The notes under the pieces are model-generated. The model saw nothing but the letters and a program-made list of their open reading frames with translations. It ran no database searches and had not been told where the DNA came from. From NCBI RefSeq assembly GCF_023284005.1, contig NZ_JAKIKS010000007.1, positions 1 to 64,000 of the forward strand: 64,000 nucleotides of DNA, given 5' to 3'. The translations under genes were made by a program, and so were the position numbers. Source of the DNA: Shewanella surugensis (GTDB lineage Bacteria; Pseudomonadota; Gammaproteobacteria; Enterobacterales; Shewanellaceae). Shown piece after piece: positions 9,205 to 19,870 of the stretch (position 1 is its first letter; each line of letters begins with the position of its first letter).

Positions 9205-12200
9205 TGAGCTCAAACAAAAATAATGTTCCCAATGAGGATCAGCTTGATCCGCGTTTCAATAAACGCTTAAAAGATAACCCTATTGCGATCATCGGTATGG
9301 CCAGTCTGTTTGCTCATTCACGTTATTTAGATCAGTTTTGGGATCTCATTAGTGACAAAATAGATGGCATCACCGATATCCCAGAAAGCCATTGGCAAGC
9401 ACAGGATTACTTTGACCCCAACAAAAGCACGCCAGATAAAACCTATTGCAAACGTGGCGGATTCTTGCCTGAAGTGGACTTTAATCCCATGGAGTTTGGT
9501 CTACCACCCAATATTTTAGAACTCACCGACACCTCTCAGTTATTATCCTTGTTGGTGGCAAAAGATGTATTAGCCGATGCAAACCTCACCGACTGCGCCA
9601 ATAAGGACAGAATTGGCATCACCTTAGGTGTAGGCGGCGGACAGAAAATAAGTCATAGCTTAGCGGCACGCTTACAATATCCTATGTTGAAAAAAGTATT
9701 TAAGCATAGTGGGATAAATGATAAAGACAGTGAGATGTTGATCAAGAAATTCCAAGATCAATATGTCCACTGGGAAGAAAACTCCTTCCCAGGTTCCTTA
9801 GGTAACGTCATTGCGGGTCGTATCGCCAATCGATTCGATTTAGGCGGCATGAACTGCGTCGTTGATGCCGCTTGTGCAGGATCCTTGGCCGCCATGCGCA
9901 TGGCCATTAGTGAACTCGTCGATGGCCGCAGTGATGTGATGATAACGGGCGGTGTGTGTACCGATAACTCGCCTTATATGTACATGAGTTTTTCTAAAAC
10001 GCCTGCTTTCACCACACAAGAAGTCATTCAACCTTTCGACATTGATTCAAAAGGTATGATGATCGGTGAAGGCATTGGCATGGTGGCCCTTAAACGATTA
10101 GATGATGCCAAGCGTGATGGTGATAAAATATACGCCGTCATCAAAGGGGTTGGCTCATCATCTGATGGTAAATTTAAAAGCATTTATGCGCCAAGGCCCG
10201 AAGGCCAAGCAAAAGCCCTCAAACGGGCTTATGATGATGCCGGTTTCGCGCCACAAACCTTAGGCTTAATTGAAGCCCATGGAACAGGCACAGCAGCTGG
10301 AGACATGGCTGAGTTTAATGGGTTAAAAAGTGTTTTCAGTGAACATTGTGATAAGAAACAACATATCGCATTAGGCTCAGTGAAATCGCAAATTGGTCAT
10401 ACTAAATCCACTGCAGGCACTGCTGGACTCATTAAAGCCGCGTTAGCACTGCATCATAAAGTGCTGCCTGCAACAATCAATGTCTCTCAGCCTAACCCGA
10501 AACTTAATATTGAAGATTCACCTTTTTATCTCAATACCCAGACTCGACCTTGGCTGCCTCGAGTCGACGGCACGCCCAGACGTGCGGGCATTAGCTCTTT
10601 TGGTTTTGGTGGCACCAATTTTCATTTCGTTTTAGAAGAATACCAAGCAGAACATGGTCGGCTAAAAGGCGCATCGACTGCAGCCTCTTCAGCAGCTGAC
10701 ACTGATCGAGTCACAAACGCTCAGGGCTATCGTCAACGCCAAGTGCCACAAACATTTTTATTGAGTCGGGTCAACAAAGCCGAATTACTGACCTTACTTA
10801 AGCAAACCTTGCAGGCCGCGAAACAAACCGATAGCAATATCAACTATCTCGCTCAACAGTCCCCTCTTAAAGCACTCGATGCCACGCATCCTCGCTTAGG
10901 CCTTGTGGCAAGCACCATTAATGAACTCACTGAAAAACTCAATCAAGCGATAACAGAGCTCGAGAACGGTGATGAAAAGCATTGGAAATTAGCCAGTGGT
11001 GTTACGTTTCGAGTCTCTGCCCTTATCGAAACAACCACACAAGCAAGCAAAAACAAGCCTAAAGTGGCCGCACTCTTTGCCGGACAAGGTGCCCAATATG
11101 TCAACATGGGCATTGAGCTAAGTTGCCACTTTCCTGAAATGCGTCAGCAGTTTGCCTTAGCCGATAAGGTATTTGCACAGCATGATCTCTCTCCGGTCTC
11201 ACAGCATGTCTACCCCATTCCGCTCTTTGCTAAAAATGCTGCAAAAGCCCAAGCAGCACAGTTAACTCAGACCCTTTATGCTCAAAGTGCTATTGGGGCA
11301 CTTTCGATGGGCCAATATCAGTTATTCACTGAGGCGGGGTTCGATGCCGATATGGTCGCAGGCCACAGCTTTGGCGAACTCAGTGCCTTATGCGCCGCAG
11401 GCGTGGTCAAACTTGAGGACTATTATCAGCTTGCTTTTGCACGTGGTCATGCCATGTCTCAAGTCCCCGAGGGCGTTGATGCGGGTAGCATGGCAGCAGT
11501 CATTACCAAACAGGCTGATGACCTCCCACAAATTAAAACCTGCCTTCTCGAAACCGAAGGCGTTAAAATCGCCAATTACAACTCGCCGACTCAATTTGTC
11601 ATAGCCGGTCCAAGCGAAGCATTAGCGCAAGCAAGCAGTAAACTAAAAGACCAAGGTTTTAAAGTCATCGAACTGCCTGTCTCAGGCGCCTTTCATACTC
11701 CGCTTGTTGCCCATGCGCAAGCGCCCTTTGCTAAGGCAATCGATAACGTTAGCTTTACTAAACCTAAGCGCACGCTTTACAGCAATAGCACAGCGAAAAC
11801 CTATGCTAATAATGCCAATAGTGTAAAAGCCAGCTTTAAACAGCATATGCTGCAATCCGTGCATTTTAGTCAGCAAATAGAAGCCATGTATCAAGCGGGC
11901 GCACGCGTTTTTGTTGAGTTTGGGCCCAAAAATATCTTACAAAAACTGGTATTGGATACTTTAGCCGATAAACACCATGAGTTATGTGTGGTCAGTATTA
12001 ACCCCAATGTCAGTTTCAATGACAAGCAAAATAGCGAGCAACAATTACGTCAGGCCGCTATTGAGCTTGCTGTCACTGGTATACCTTTAAATAAGCTGGA
12101 TCCTTACCAAGCACCTACTCGCATACCTGAAAAGGTGACCCCGATGACCGTCAAGTTATCGGCAACTAACCACATTAGCAAAGCGACGCAAACAAAGATG

Positions 12201-15200
12201 GCTCAATCTCTCACTTCTGGAACCCTCTCACCACAAATTCAAGTCCAAGAGAAGATCATTGAAAAAACAAAGGTTGTAGAAGTGATTGTAGAAGTCGAAA
12301 AAATCGTTGAGAAAATTGTCGAAGCGGAAAAGCCTGTGACTCCAGTAGATAACATCATCGACAAGCGCATAGAAAGCCCCACTCAGCCAACAATGCCTGC
12401 CAGCCCAGAGCAACACATTAATTCTTCAGCATCAGAGAGTTCATTAACAGTGCCTAACGACAATTCAGCATTAAGCCAATTTTTTGCCGCTCAGCAACAA
12501 ACGGCTCAGTTACATCAGCAGTTTCTAACGATCCCTCAACAGTACAATGACACTGTGACCAATATGATGACTGAGCAAACTAAAATGGCCAATGCTGGAG
12601 TGAGTATTCCTACAGCGCTTGAGCAATCCATGGCACAATTTCATCAACATCAAGCGGACACCTTAAAAAATCACGCCCAATATTTAACATTACAAAGCCA
12701 AAGCAACACTGCGGTACTCAATCTTATTAGCCAAGCTAGCTCTCCATTCAGTAGCAATGCAACAGCGGCACAGACCACGCTAGAAACAATCGCTGAAACA
12801 ATAGCGCCGCCACGAATGCAAGCGCCCATTGTCGATTATCCAGTAACAGAGCAAGCAACCACAAACGTCACGGTTTCTCAGGCTAGCAGCACACCTAGAC
12901 AAAACAGCACTCAGCTCCAAAGCAGCGCGATCACGTCATTATCACCCACTAATGTTCAGCCAGCGTTATCAGTCCAGGATAAAAAGGCAGCTGACTCAGC
13001 GCAACAAACTCAAGCCACATTGAATGTTCAAACTTGTATGCTCGAAGTCGTGAGTGAGAAAACCGGTTACCCCACTGAAATGCTCAGTCTTGAAATGGAC
13101 ATGGAAGCCGATTTAGGCATCGATTCGATCAAGCGGGTGGAAATTCTAGGCTCAGTACAAGATAAATTACCCAACCTGCCTGAGCTAAACCCAGATGACT
13201 TAGCCGAATGCCGCACCTTAGGTGAAATCACCACCTATTTGGAAAGCCAAAGCCTTCAAATACCAGCAAGCCAAGGTTCAAGCGCCCATACCAGTGTCAG
13301 TGATGCCACCAGTGCAGACGTACAAGCTTGTATGCTCGCGGTGGTGAGTGAGAAAACCGGTTACCCCACTGAAATGCTCAGCCTCGAAATGGACATGGAA
13401 GCCGATTTAGGCATCGATTCGATTAAGCGGGTGGAAATTCTAGGCTCGGTGCAAGATAAATTACCCAACTTGTCTGAGCTAAACCCTGATGACTTAGCCG
13501 AATGCCGCACCTTAGGTGAAATAACCACCTATCTGGAAAGCCAAAGCCTAAACAACCAAAGCTCAGACAGCCAAAGTTTAGACAATCAGGGCCTTCAAAT
13601 ACCAGCAAGCCAAGGCTCAAGCGCCCATACCAGTGTCAGTGATGCCACCAGCGCAGACGTACAAGCTTGTATGCTGGCGGTGGTGAGTGAGAAAACCGGT
13701 TACCCCACTGAAATGCTCAGCCTTGAAATGGACATGGAAGCCGATTTAGGCATCGATTCGATTAAGCGGGTGGAAATTCTAGGCTCAGTACAAGATAAAT
13801 TACCCAACTTGCCTGAGCTAAACCCAGATGACTTAGCCGAATGCCGCACCTTAGGTGAAATAACCACCTATCTGGAAAGCCAAAGCCTAAACAACCAAAG
13901 CTCAGACAGCCAAAGTTTAGACAATCAGAGCCTTCAAATACCAGCAAGCCAAGGCTCAAGCGCTGACACCAGTGCAGACGTACAAGCTTGTATGCTGGCG
14001 GTGGTGAGTGAGAAAACCGGTTACCCCACTGAAATGCTCAGCCTCGAAATGGACATGGAAGCCGATTTAGGCATCGATTCGATCAAGCGGGTGGAAATTC
14101 TAGGCTCAGTACAAGATAAATTACCCAACCTGCCTGAGCTGAACCCAGATGACTTAGCCGAATGCCGCACCTTAGGTGAAATCACCACCTATTTGGAAAG
14201 CCAAAGCCTTCAAATACCAGCAAGCCAAGACCCAAGCGCTCACGCCAATACGCCTGCTGCCAGTGATAACACCAACGCAGACATACAAGCTTGTATGCTG
14301 GACGTCGTAAGTGAGAAAACCGGTTACCCCACTGAAATGCTCAGCCTTGAAATGGACATGGAAGCCGATTTAGGCATCGATTCGATTAAGCGGGTGGAAA
14401 TACTAGGCTCAGTACAAGATAAATTACCCAACTTGCCTGAGCTAAACCCAGATGACTTAGCCGAATGCCGCACTCTAGGTGAAATAACAGCTTACTTAAC
14501 GAGTCAAAGTGCCAATACAGGCATTGATACAAGTACGAATGTTAGTGGTGCCACACTGGCTATTGATCAGCCTGAAACAAATACACCAAAGTTAAGCTTA
14601 CCTCCCCATAACGAGATCAGTGTAAAAAAGTTACCTGCGGCAGCTAAGCCATCTTCGCTCAGCAATGCTGCCGCATACGGCGAAAAAAACCCCTGCATAA
14701 TAGTCATTGATGATGGCCATAATGCTGGCGTATTAGCCGAAAAAATAAAACAAGCAGGATTAGACGTTGCCGTTATCACTTTACCCCAAGGTTATCCAAC
14801 GTCCCCGTTAAATGCTGAAATTAACCGTTTTCAAGTTGAAGCATTAACCGAAGTGGGCATTAAGACCGTATTGAGCCAAATATTAGCTAAAGTCAGTGCC
14901 GTTGCAGGTTTTATCCATTTACAGCCACAGACACTCGATCATAATCGCCAAACCGATCGCCCAGTGCTGCTTGATGATGAGAGTCTATTACATGTTAAAC
15001 ATGCCTTCTTATGGGCTAAATTACTGCAGCCTCATCTCTTTATTGAAGCTAATGATGGTAATCCCCATGCCATTCATCTCCCCCGTCGTAGCTTCATAAC
15101 CGTCAGCCGCATTGATGGTAGCTTCGGATATGCCAGCTCAGCTCAGATAAAGACCGCTGAATTAAATCAAGGCGCTTTAGCTGGACTGACTAAAACCTTA

Positions 15201-17489
15201 AGCCATGAATGGCCCAATACTTTCTGCCGAGCACTGGATATTGCACCACAATTAGACGCAAAAGCACTAAGCACTGCCATTATCAATGAGCTCTTTAATC
15301 CCGATAATCTTGCCATTGAAATTGGTATCGATCATCAAGGCCGATCTCAATTAGTGCCAACAACATCGGTATCCACACTGACACAAAAGAATGCACGCAT
15401 CAGTCCACAGAACAAGATCAATAACACCGATAAAATATTAGTTACTGGCGGGGCAAAAGGCGTCACATTAGCATGTGCATTGTCCTTGGCTAAATCGACT
15501 CAGGCCCACTTTATCCTTGCGGGTCGCAGTGAGCACATAAGCCTAAGCAAACGTCCAGAATGGGCCCTCAATACAGGGACCAATGAACTAAAAGCCGCTG
15601 CGATTGCCCATATAATGTCACAAGGTGACAAACCGACACCTAAACAGATTGACGCCTTGATTTGGCCCATTCAAAGTAGTCTCATGATAGATGAGGCATT
15701 AGTCAATTTCAAAGCACTCGGCGCGAGTGCCGAATATCTCTGCATGGATGTGAGCGCTGAAAAATCAGTCGCGTTGAATTTAAACAATATCACCTCAGTC
15801 ACTGATATCACCGGCATCATTCATGGTGCTGGCGTACTGGCCGATAAACATATTCAAGATAAAAACCTCGATGAATTTGATCGTGTTTACAGCACAAAAG
15901 TCGGTGGCTTGCAGTCTATTCTAAACACCCTTGATTTCAGCAAACTTAAACTACTGGCACTCTTTTCATCTGCAGCAGGTTTTTATGGTAACGCAGGGCA
16001 AAGTGACTATTCTATGTCGAATGAGATCTTAAATAAGGCAGCATTACAATTCAGTCAGCGCAATCCACACACTCACATCATGAGCTTTAATTGGGGCCCT
16101 TGGGATGGCGGCATGGTCAGCCCGGCCTTAAAGAAAATGTTTACCGACCGAGGAGTATATGTCATTCCCCTCGATGCTGGCGCAGCGCTTTTCTCTAAGA
16201 TATTGCTTGATGAAGATGCGATAAGTGCCCACTCAGTCCAATTACTGGTGGGCTCTTCCATGCAAGGCACCTCAAAAGAAAACCAAGTCGTTAATCACTT
16301 GAGCGGTGGTGATGATGTTGAGAATCATGTGAATATTGGCAATATTAACAATATTAACAATGAAAAGAGCCTGCAAATAAAAAAGCCTAATGCGAGTGAT
16401 GCGATCCTATCGCAGCACTCGCTTAGCGATATTGCTGTTATAAATAAAATACAGAGTAATAAGCAACACATTCAAACAGAATTGAGGACCATGCCGAAGC
16501 TAAACTCGGCAATCACACTCACCCAAGATTTAAGTGTGGCTAACATACCCTTTATTCAAGATCATCGCATTGCGGGTAACCCCGTATTGCCGACCGTTTG
16601 CGCCATTCAATGGATGAAGCAGGCCGCACTCGCGGTACTAACAGAAGAAAGTGATCACAAAGAAAATAAGTACACTACACCTCTAACAACTGCGCCGTTA
16701 CACATTGTCGTCAAAGATTATAAGCTACTCAAAGGCGTTATTTTTGATACAGCTTACGCCAAAGAGCTTAGCCTTTGCTTAACACCAGTGATCCGTGATA
16801 ATGACGATGAGCAAAATGAAATAATTGCAGTGATCAGCTGTGATGATCGCCCTCAATACAGCGCTCGGTTATTGCTGCATCGTATCAGCGATGGCGTGAG
16901 CGATTGTCTTGATAATAAAGGGATGATTGATAACGATCTTACTGATAAAGCGCTTGCTAATAACAATGATGATTTTATCAACACCGAGTCAAAAGCCTCT
17001 CATTTTGCTTCAATACCAGGCTATGTCTTATATCAAAATGGCAGTCTGTTTCACGGTCCCCGTTTGCAAGGTATTGAAAAAATCACACATTTTGACAGTG
17101 ACGGCTTAAAAGCACTGTGCAAACTACCCGTAATTCAAAATAAAGAATGCGGCCCTTTCACACCCAGTAACAAACTCGGTGGCAGCCAGCCTTTCGCGGA
17201 AGACTGCTTACTGCAAGCCATGTTAGTGTGGGCGAGACTGAAATATGATGCCGCAAGCTTACCTTCTAGTATTGGAGAGTTCATCACTTATAGCCCTTTA
17301 TTAGCTGAAGAGCGGGGTCATATCACGCTTGAAGTCATTAAAAGCACCAAACGATTACTCATTGCCAATGTCGTGCTTTATCATCAAGATGGACAAATAA
17401 GTGCCATGATGAAGGAGGCCAAAATCACTATCAGTAAAGGACTCAATGCCGCTTTCACAAACATTGAACATCAAAGAGTCGAATCGTGA
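9204..17489 (+). CDS. pfaA: PfaA, PUFA synthase subunit: KS-MAT-ACP5-KR-DH-like
   Basis: A 2761-residue iterative type I synthase. Ketosynthase, residues ~25-480: nucleophile Cys224 in DAACAGS, EAHGTGT, KSQIGHTKSTAG. Malonyl-CoA acyltransferase, ~620-940: Ser722 in AGHSFGE. A Val/Glu/Lys-rich linker (~1010-1060) and Gln-rich stretch precede five near-identical acyl carrier domains whose phosphopantetheine serines in LGIDSIKRVE are residues 1308, 1406, 1519, 1626 and 1727. Ketoreductase, ~2075-2290: nucleotide motif TGGAKGV from 2081, Tyr2269 in SDYSMSNE. The C-terminal ~330 residues contain HxxxGxxxxP (His2454 in DHRIAGNPVLP), a polyketide-type dehydratase-like hotdog motif. Five carriers lie within the four to nine known for this family. 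The stop overlaps the pfaB start. Confidence 0.97.
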   Translation: MSSNKNNVPNEDQLDPRFNKRLKDNPIAIIGMASLFAHSRYLDQFWDLISDKIDGITDIPESHWQAQDYFDPNKSTPDKTYCKRGGFLPEVDFNPMEFGLPPNILELTDTSQLLSLLVAKDVLADANLTDCANKDRIGITLGVGGGQKISHSLAARLQYPMLKKVFKHSGINDKDSEMLIKKFQDQYVHWEENSFPGSLGNVIAGRIANRFDLGGMNCVVDAACAGSLAAMRMAISELVDGRSDVMITGGVCTDNSPYMYMSFSKTPAFTTQEVIQPFDIDSKGMMIGEGIGMVALKRLDDAKRDGDKIYAVIKGVGSSSDGKFKSIYAPRPEGQAKALKRAYDDAGFAPQTLGLIEAHGTGTAAGDMAEFNGLKSVFSEHCDKKQHIALGSVKSQIGHTKSTAGTAGLIKAALALHHKVLPATINVSQPNPKLNIEDSPFYLNTQTRPWLPRVDGTPRRAGISSFGFGGTNFHFVLEEYQAEHGRLKGASTAASSAADTDRVTNAQGYRQRQVPQTFLLSRVNKAELLTLLKQTLQAAKQTDSNINYLAQQSPLKALDATHPRLGLVASTINELTEKLNQAITELENGDEKHWKLASGVTFRVSALIETTTQASKNKPKVAALFAGQGAQYVNMGIELSCHFPEMRQQFALADKVFAQHDLSPVSQHVYPIPLFAKNAAKAQAAQLTQTLYAQSAIGALSMGQYQLFTEAGFDADMVAGHSFGELSALCAAGVVKLEDYYQLAFARGHAMSQVPEGVDAGSMAAVITKQADDLPQIKTCLLETEGVKIANYNSPTQFVIAGPSEALAQASSKLKDQGFKVIELPVSGAFHTPLVAHAQAPFAKAIDNVSFTKPKRTLYSNSTAKTYANNANSVKASFKQHMLQSVHFSQQIEAMYQAGARVFVEFGPKNILQKLVLDTLADKHHELCVVSINPNVSFNDKQNSEQQLRQAAIELAVTGIPLNKLDPYQAPTRIPEKVTPMTVKLSATNHISKATQTKMAQSLTSGTLSPQIQVQEKIIEKTKVVEVIVEVEKIVEKIVEAEKPVTPVDNIIDKRIESPTQPTMPASPEQHINSSASESSLTVPNDNSALSQFFAAQQQTAQLHQQFLTIPQQYNDTVTNMMTEQTKMANAGVSIPTALEQSMAQFHQHQADTLKNHAQYLTLQSQSNTAVLNLISQASSPFSSNATAAQTTLETIAETIAPPRMQAPIVDYPVTEQATTNVTVSQASSTPRQNSTQLQSSAITSLSPTNVQPALSVQDKKAADSAQQTQATLNVQTCMLEVVSEKTGYPTEMLSLEMDMEADLGIDSIKRVEILGSVQDKLPNLPELNPDDLAECRTLGEITTYLESQSLQIPASQGSSAHTSVSDATSADVQACMLAVVSEKTGYPTEMLSLEMDMEADLGIDSIKRVEILGSVQDKLPNLSELNPDDLAECRTLGEITTYLESQSLNNQSSDSQSLDNQGLQIPASQGSSAHTSVSDATSADVQACMLAVVSEKTGYPTEMLSLEMDMEADLGIDSIKRVEILGSVQDKLPNLPELNPDDLAECRTLGEITTYLESQSLNNQSSDSQSLDNQSLQIPASQGSSADTSADVQACMLAVVSEKTGYPTEMLSLEMDMEADLGIDSIKRVEILGSVQDKLPNLPELNPDDLAECRTLGEITTYLESQSLQIPASQDPSAHANTPAASDNTNADIQACMLDVVSEKTGYPTEMLSLEMDMEADLGIDSIKRVEILGSVQDKLPNLPELNPDDLAECRTLGEITAYLTSQSANTGIDTSTNVSGATLAIDQPETNTPKLSLPPHNEISVKKLPAAAKPSSLSNAAAYGEKNPCIIVIDDGHNAGVLAEKIKQAGLDVAVITLPQGYPTSPLNAEINRFQVEALTEVGIKTVLSQILAKVSAVAGFIHLQPQTLDHNRQTDRPVLLDDESLLHVKHAFLWAKLLQPHLFIEANDGNPHAIHLPRRSFITVSRIDGSFGYASSAQIKTAELNQGALAGLTKTLSHEWPNTFCRALDIAPQLDAKALSTAIINELFNPDNLAIEIGIDHQGRSQLVPTTSVSTLTQKNARISPQNKINNTDKILVTGGAKGVTLACALSLAKSTQAHFILAGRSEHISLSKRPEWALNTGTNELKAAAIAHIMSQGDKPTPKQIDALIWPIQSSLMIDEALVNFKALGASAEYLCMDVSAEKSVALNLNNITSVTDITGIIHGAGVLADKHIQDKNLDEFDRVYSTKVGGLQSILNTLDFSKLKLLALFSSAAGFYGNAGQSDYSMSNEILNKAALQFSQRNPHTHIMSFNWGPWDGGMVSPALKKMFTDRGVYVIPLDAGAALFSKILLDEDAISAHSVQLLVGSSMQGTSKENQVVNHLSGGDDVENHVNIGNINNINNEKSLQIKKPNASDAILSQHSLSDIAVINKIQSNKQHIQTELRTMPKLNSAITLTQDLSVANIPFIQDHRIAGNPVLPTVCAIQWMKQAALAVLTEESDHKENKYTTPLTTAPLHIVVKDYKLLKGVIFDTAYAKELSLCLTPVIRDNDDEQNEIIAVISCDDRPQYSARLLLHRISDGVSDCLDNKGMIDNDLTDKALANNNDDFINTESKASHFASIPGYVLYQNGSLFHGPRLQGIEKITHFDSDGLKALCKLPVIQNKECGPFTPSNKLGGSQPFAEDCLLQAMLVWARLKYDAASLPSSIGEFITYSPLLAEERGHITLEVIKSTKRLLIANVVLYHQDGQISAMMKEAKITISKGLNAAFTNIEHQRVES
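13024..14500 (+). repeat. Five tandem acyl carrier domain repeats inside pfaA
   Basis: Five units of ~240 bp encode nearly identical ACPs (conserved serines coded at 13125, 13419, 13758, 14079, 14382). Many stretches are identical even at silent positions. The linkers vary in length: copies 2 and 3 are followed by an extra Asn/Ser/Gln-rich segment (SLNNQSSDSQSLDNQ). Near-identity at silent sites points to recent duplication or gene conversion, so copy number may differ between strains. Confidence 0.95.
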
Positions 17490-19870
17490 CGTCTCGGCTT
17501 AATCCAAATGTTGATATGACTGCGATGCCTTTGCGCATTGCAGTCTTCGCCTTGCCGCCGGCTTTAACACTCAAAGGTGCTTTAACCAAGATAAACCTGC
17601 CCTACCTTAGTCTTATTGATGCCAAGATCGACATCATTCACATCGAGCTGAATCAATTTGAAGATGACTTAAATTTGGCCATTACTTCACTTAATCAAGA
17701 CCCTGTGACTCATGCATCACACAATCACGCTTTATTGAACCAAAACAAAGTGATCTACATCAATAATCAAGACCATGGTTTACTCTTATTGCCTGCATTA
17801 AAAGCCGCACAGCTAAAATGGCACTCCCATGGGCTATTATCGAGCTTTCAAGCCAGTTCATTAACAGGTGTTCAAACTCCATTACCCAATCCACAAAGAC
17901 GCGCCATCGCTCAAGCTAAAATTGCGCACCGTGAAGAAGACATTAAAAGCCAAACTTTTCATGAGCTGAATAGTCATCAAAAATTCAACTCGCTGATTGC
18001 ATTTATTCATCAGCTCACGACACGAACTTATCAGCGTGACAATCACAGTGCATTTTGGTTTTCAGCCCCGTTTAAAGGCAGACTCTGTCAGCTGAACTTT
18101 ATTCAAGAAGCCGCCCATCATATTAATGACGCTTTACAACATTCCAGCGTCAATACCGTTAAACAGACAACAAATACACTCAAGAATAACAACGCCAGTA
18201 CCAGTATTGTTTTAGCACAAGGCTCTTACATCGCCCCAGCAAAACCACTGCTGCATCATCAGCGGTTATTTTTCATCCTCACAGCAAAAAATAAGCTGCT
18301 ATTACAGCAAGCACTGAATCGCTTACAGCATGCCGTTAAACAAAAAAACAGTCATATTGTCTCGCTCATGCAAAAAAATCTGCAAGCATATGAATTAACA
18401 TTTACGCAGACGACATCAATCAAGCCTATCCCACCATTCAATAATAAGCCCAGCCTCACTCTGGTACTTCAAGCAAAATCAGTCGATGAACTCCAGCAAG
18501 AAATCACCGCAATGCTAACGACTTTGAATTATACAGATCAGACTCAAAGCCAATATAAAACCCCCGCTGGGAGTGTGTTTTCCCCTAAACCATTGGGCGA
18601 GAAAGGACTGACTTTTGTCTATCCTGGTGTGGGAACCGTTTATCCAAACATGTTTAATGATCTGCATACTTATTTTCCTGATTTTTTTGCGCAGCAAGAA
18701 CAAGAAAGCGATTTAAGCGCCATGTTACAAGCTGAGAAAATTTACACCGCTCACCACCCAGTCTCAAACCAAATCACGACAACCTCAAAGCTTGGCAACA
18801 TGTCATTGGCCGAACTAGCTATCGCAGGTGTTGGATCAAGTTATTTATTAACCCAATTACTCATGGATGTTTTTAAGATTAAGCCTAAACTTTCCTTAGG
18901 CTATTCTATGGGAGAGGCTGCAATGTGGGCCAGTTTAAAAATATGGAAAAATCCTCATACGCTGATCAATAAAACCTTAACAGATCCATTATTCACCTCG
19001 ATGATCTCAGGTGAATTAACCACAGTCAAAAAGGCATGGCAACGAGAAGCCGACGCTGAGCAGCGGACACCCGCTCAAACAAATCATCAACCTATTCGCT
19101 GGAACAGCTTTTTGGTGAGAGCCCATGCTGATGAAATTAACCCCCTCTTACCGCAATACCCCCACGCTTATTTAGCCATTATTCAAGGCGACACTTGTAT
19201 TATCTCAGGCTGTGAAACCCAGTGCTTAGCCTTACTAAAAAAATTAGGCAAACGTGGAATCCCTACCCATCGCGTCACAGCAATGCACACGGTCCCTGCC
19301 ATGGATGTCCACAGCGATGTCGCCGCGTTTTACCATTTAGCGCTAAATGAACAGGCTCAAGGCTGTGCTGATTCTGCTATTCGCTTTATTTCAGCAGCTC
19401 AAACCTTGCCACTGACATGGGCGCCACAGGGTAAAGTCCACTCTTATGCACAAGCACAGGCTATCAGCAGTGAAAAAATAGCCCAAACACTTGCCGACAC
19501 GTTCTGCCAACCAATGGATTTTCCTGCGTTAATCAACAAGGCCAAAAAGCATGGCGCGACTCTTTTTGTAGAAGTCGGCGCAGATAGGCAAAATACCACG
19601 CTCATCGATAAACTTATCCAAGCACCTAAACAAATAAATCGCCATCAAACAAGCGCTAATCCAGCTGATACTCATGAGGGTAGCCATGCTCTTGCCATTA
19701 ATGGCAAGGGGGGCGATACCATCGGCGACTTGCTCAAAGCCTTAGCGCAACTAATCAGTCACAGAGTCCCTGTTTCTATTAGGCCTCTACTGATGAGTTT
19801 TCAACTTAATGCGCCTCAGCCTTCATCGGATCACATATTTAACAAAGGAGAAGCCAATGTCTTCTCGTAA
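17486..19870 (+). CDS. pfaB: PfaB, acyltransferase subunit of PUFA synthase
   Basis: A 794-residue protein beginning at GTG that overlaps the pfaA stop (GTGA). An acyltransferase domain occupies about residues 370-690: it opens with LTFVYPGVGTVYPNM, and Ser474 in LGYSMGEAAMW is the expected nucleophile (GxSxG). The N-terminal ~350 residues have no clear catalytic motif and resemble the degenerate KS-like N-terminus of PfaB proteins. PfaB is regarded as a key factor setting whether EPA or DHA is made. The 3' end overlaps pfaC by 14 bases, with the pfaC ribosome site inside the pfaB coding sequence. The product length preference cannot be read here by eye. Confidence 0.95.
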   Translation: MTSRLNPNVDMTAMPLRIAVFALPPALTLKGALTKINLPYLSLIDAKIDIIHIELNQFEDDLNLAITSLNQDPVTHASHNHALLNQNKVIYINNQDHGLLLLPALKAAQLKWHSHGLLSSFQASSLTGVQTPLPNPQRRAIAQAKIAHREEDIKSQTFHELNSHQKFNSLIAFIHQLTTRTYQRDNHSAFWFSAPFKGRLCQLNFIQEAAHHINDALQHSSVNTVKQTTNTLKNNNASTSIVLAQGSYIAPAKPLLHHQRLFFILTAKNKLLLQQALNRLQHAVKQKNSHIVSLMQKNLQAYELTFTQTTSIKPIPPFNNKPSLTLVLQAKSVDELQQEITAMLTTLNYTDQTQSQYKTPAGSVFSPKPLGEKGLTFVYPGVGTVYPNMFNDLHTYFPDFFAQQEQESDLSAMLQAEKIYTAHHPVSNQITTTSKLGNMSLAELAIAGVGSSYLLTQLLMDVFKIKPKLSLGYSMGEAAMWASLKIWKNPHTLINKTLTDPLFTSMISGELTTVKKAWQREADAEQRTPAQTNHQPIRWNSFLVRAHADEINPLLPQYPHAYLAIIQGDTCIISGCETQCLALLKKLGKRGIPTHRVTAMHTVPAMDVHSDVAAFYHLALNEQAQGCADSAIRFISAAQTLPLTWAPQGKVHSYAQAQAISSEKIAQTLADTFCQPMDFPALINKAKKHGATLFVEVGADRQNTTLIDKLIQAPKQINRHQTSANPADTHEGSHALAINGKGGDTIGDLLKALAQLISHRVPVSIRPLLMSFQLNAPQPSSDHIFNKGEANVFS

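Noticed and set aside
13024..14500. Tandem repeats as a mobile or assembly artefact
   Set aside because: Each unit encodes a full ACP with linker, which is normal for PfaA.
19809..19856. Earlier pfaC start at 19809
   Set aside because: No ribosome site there; AAAGGAG lies before the ATG at 19857.
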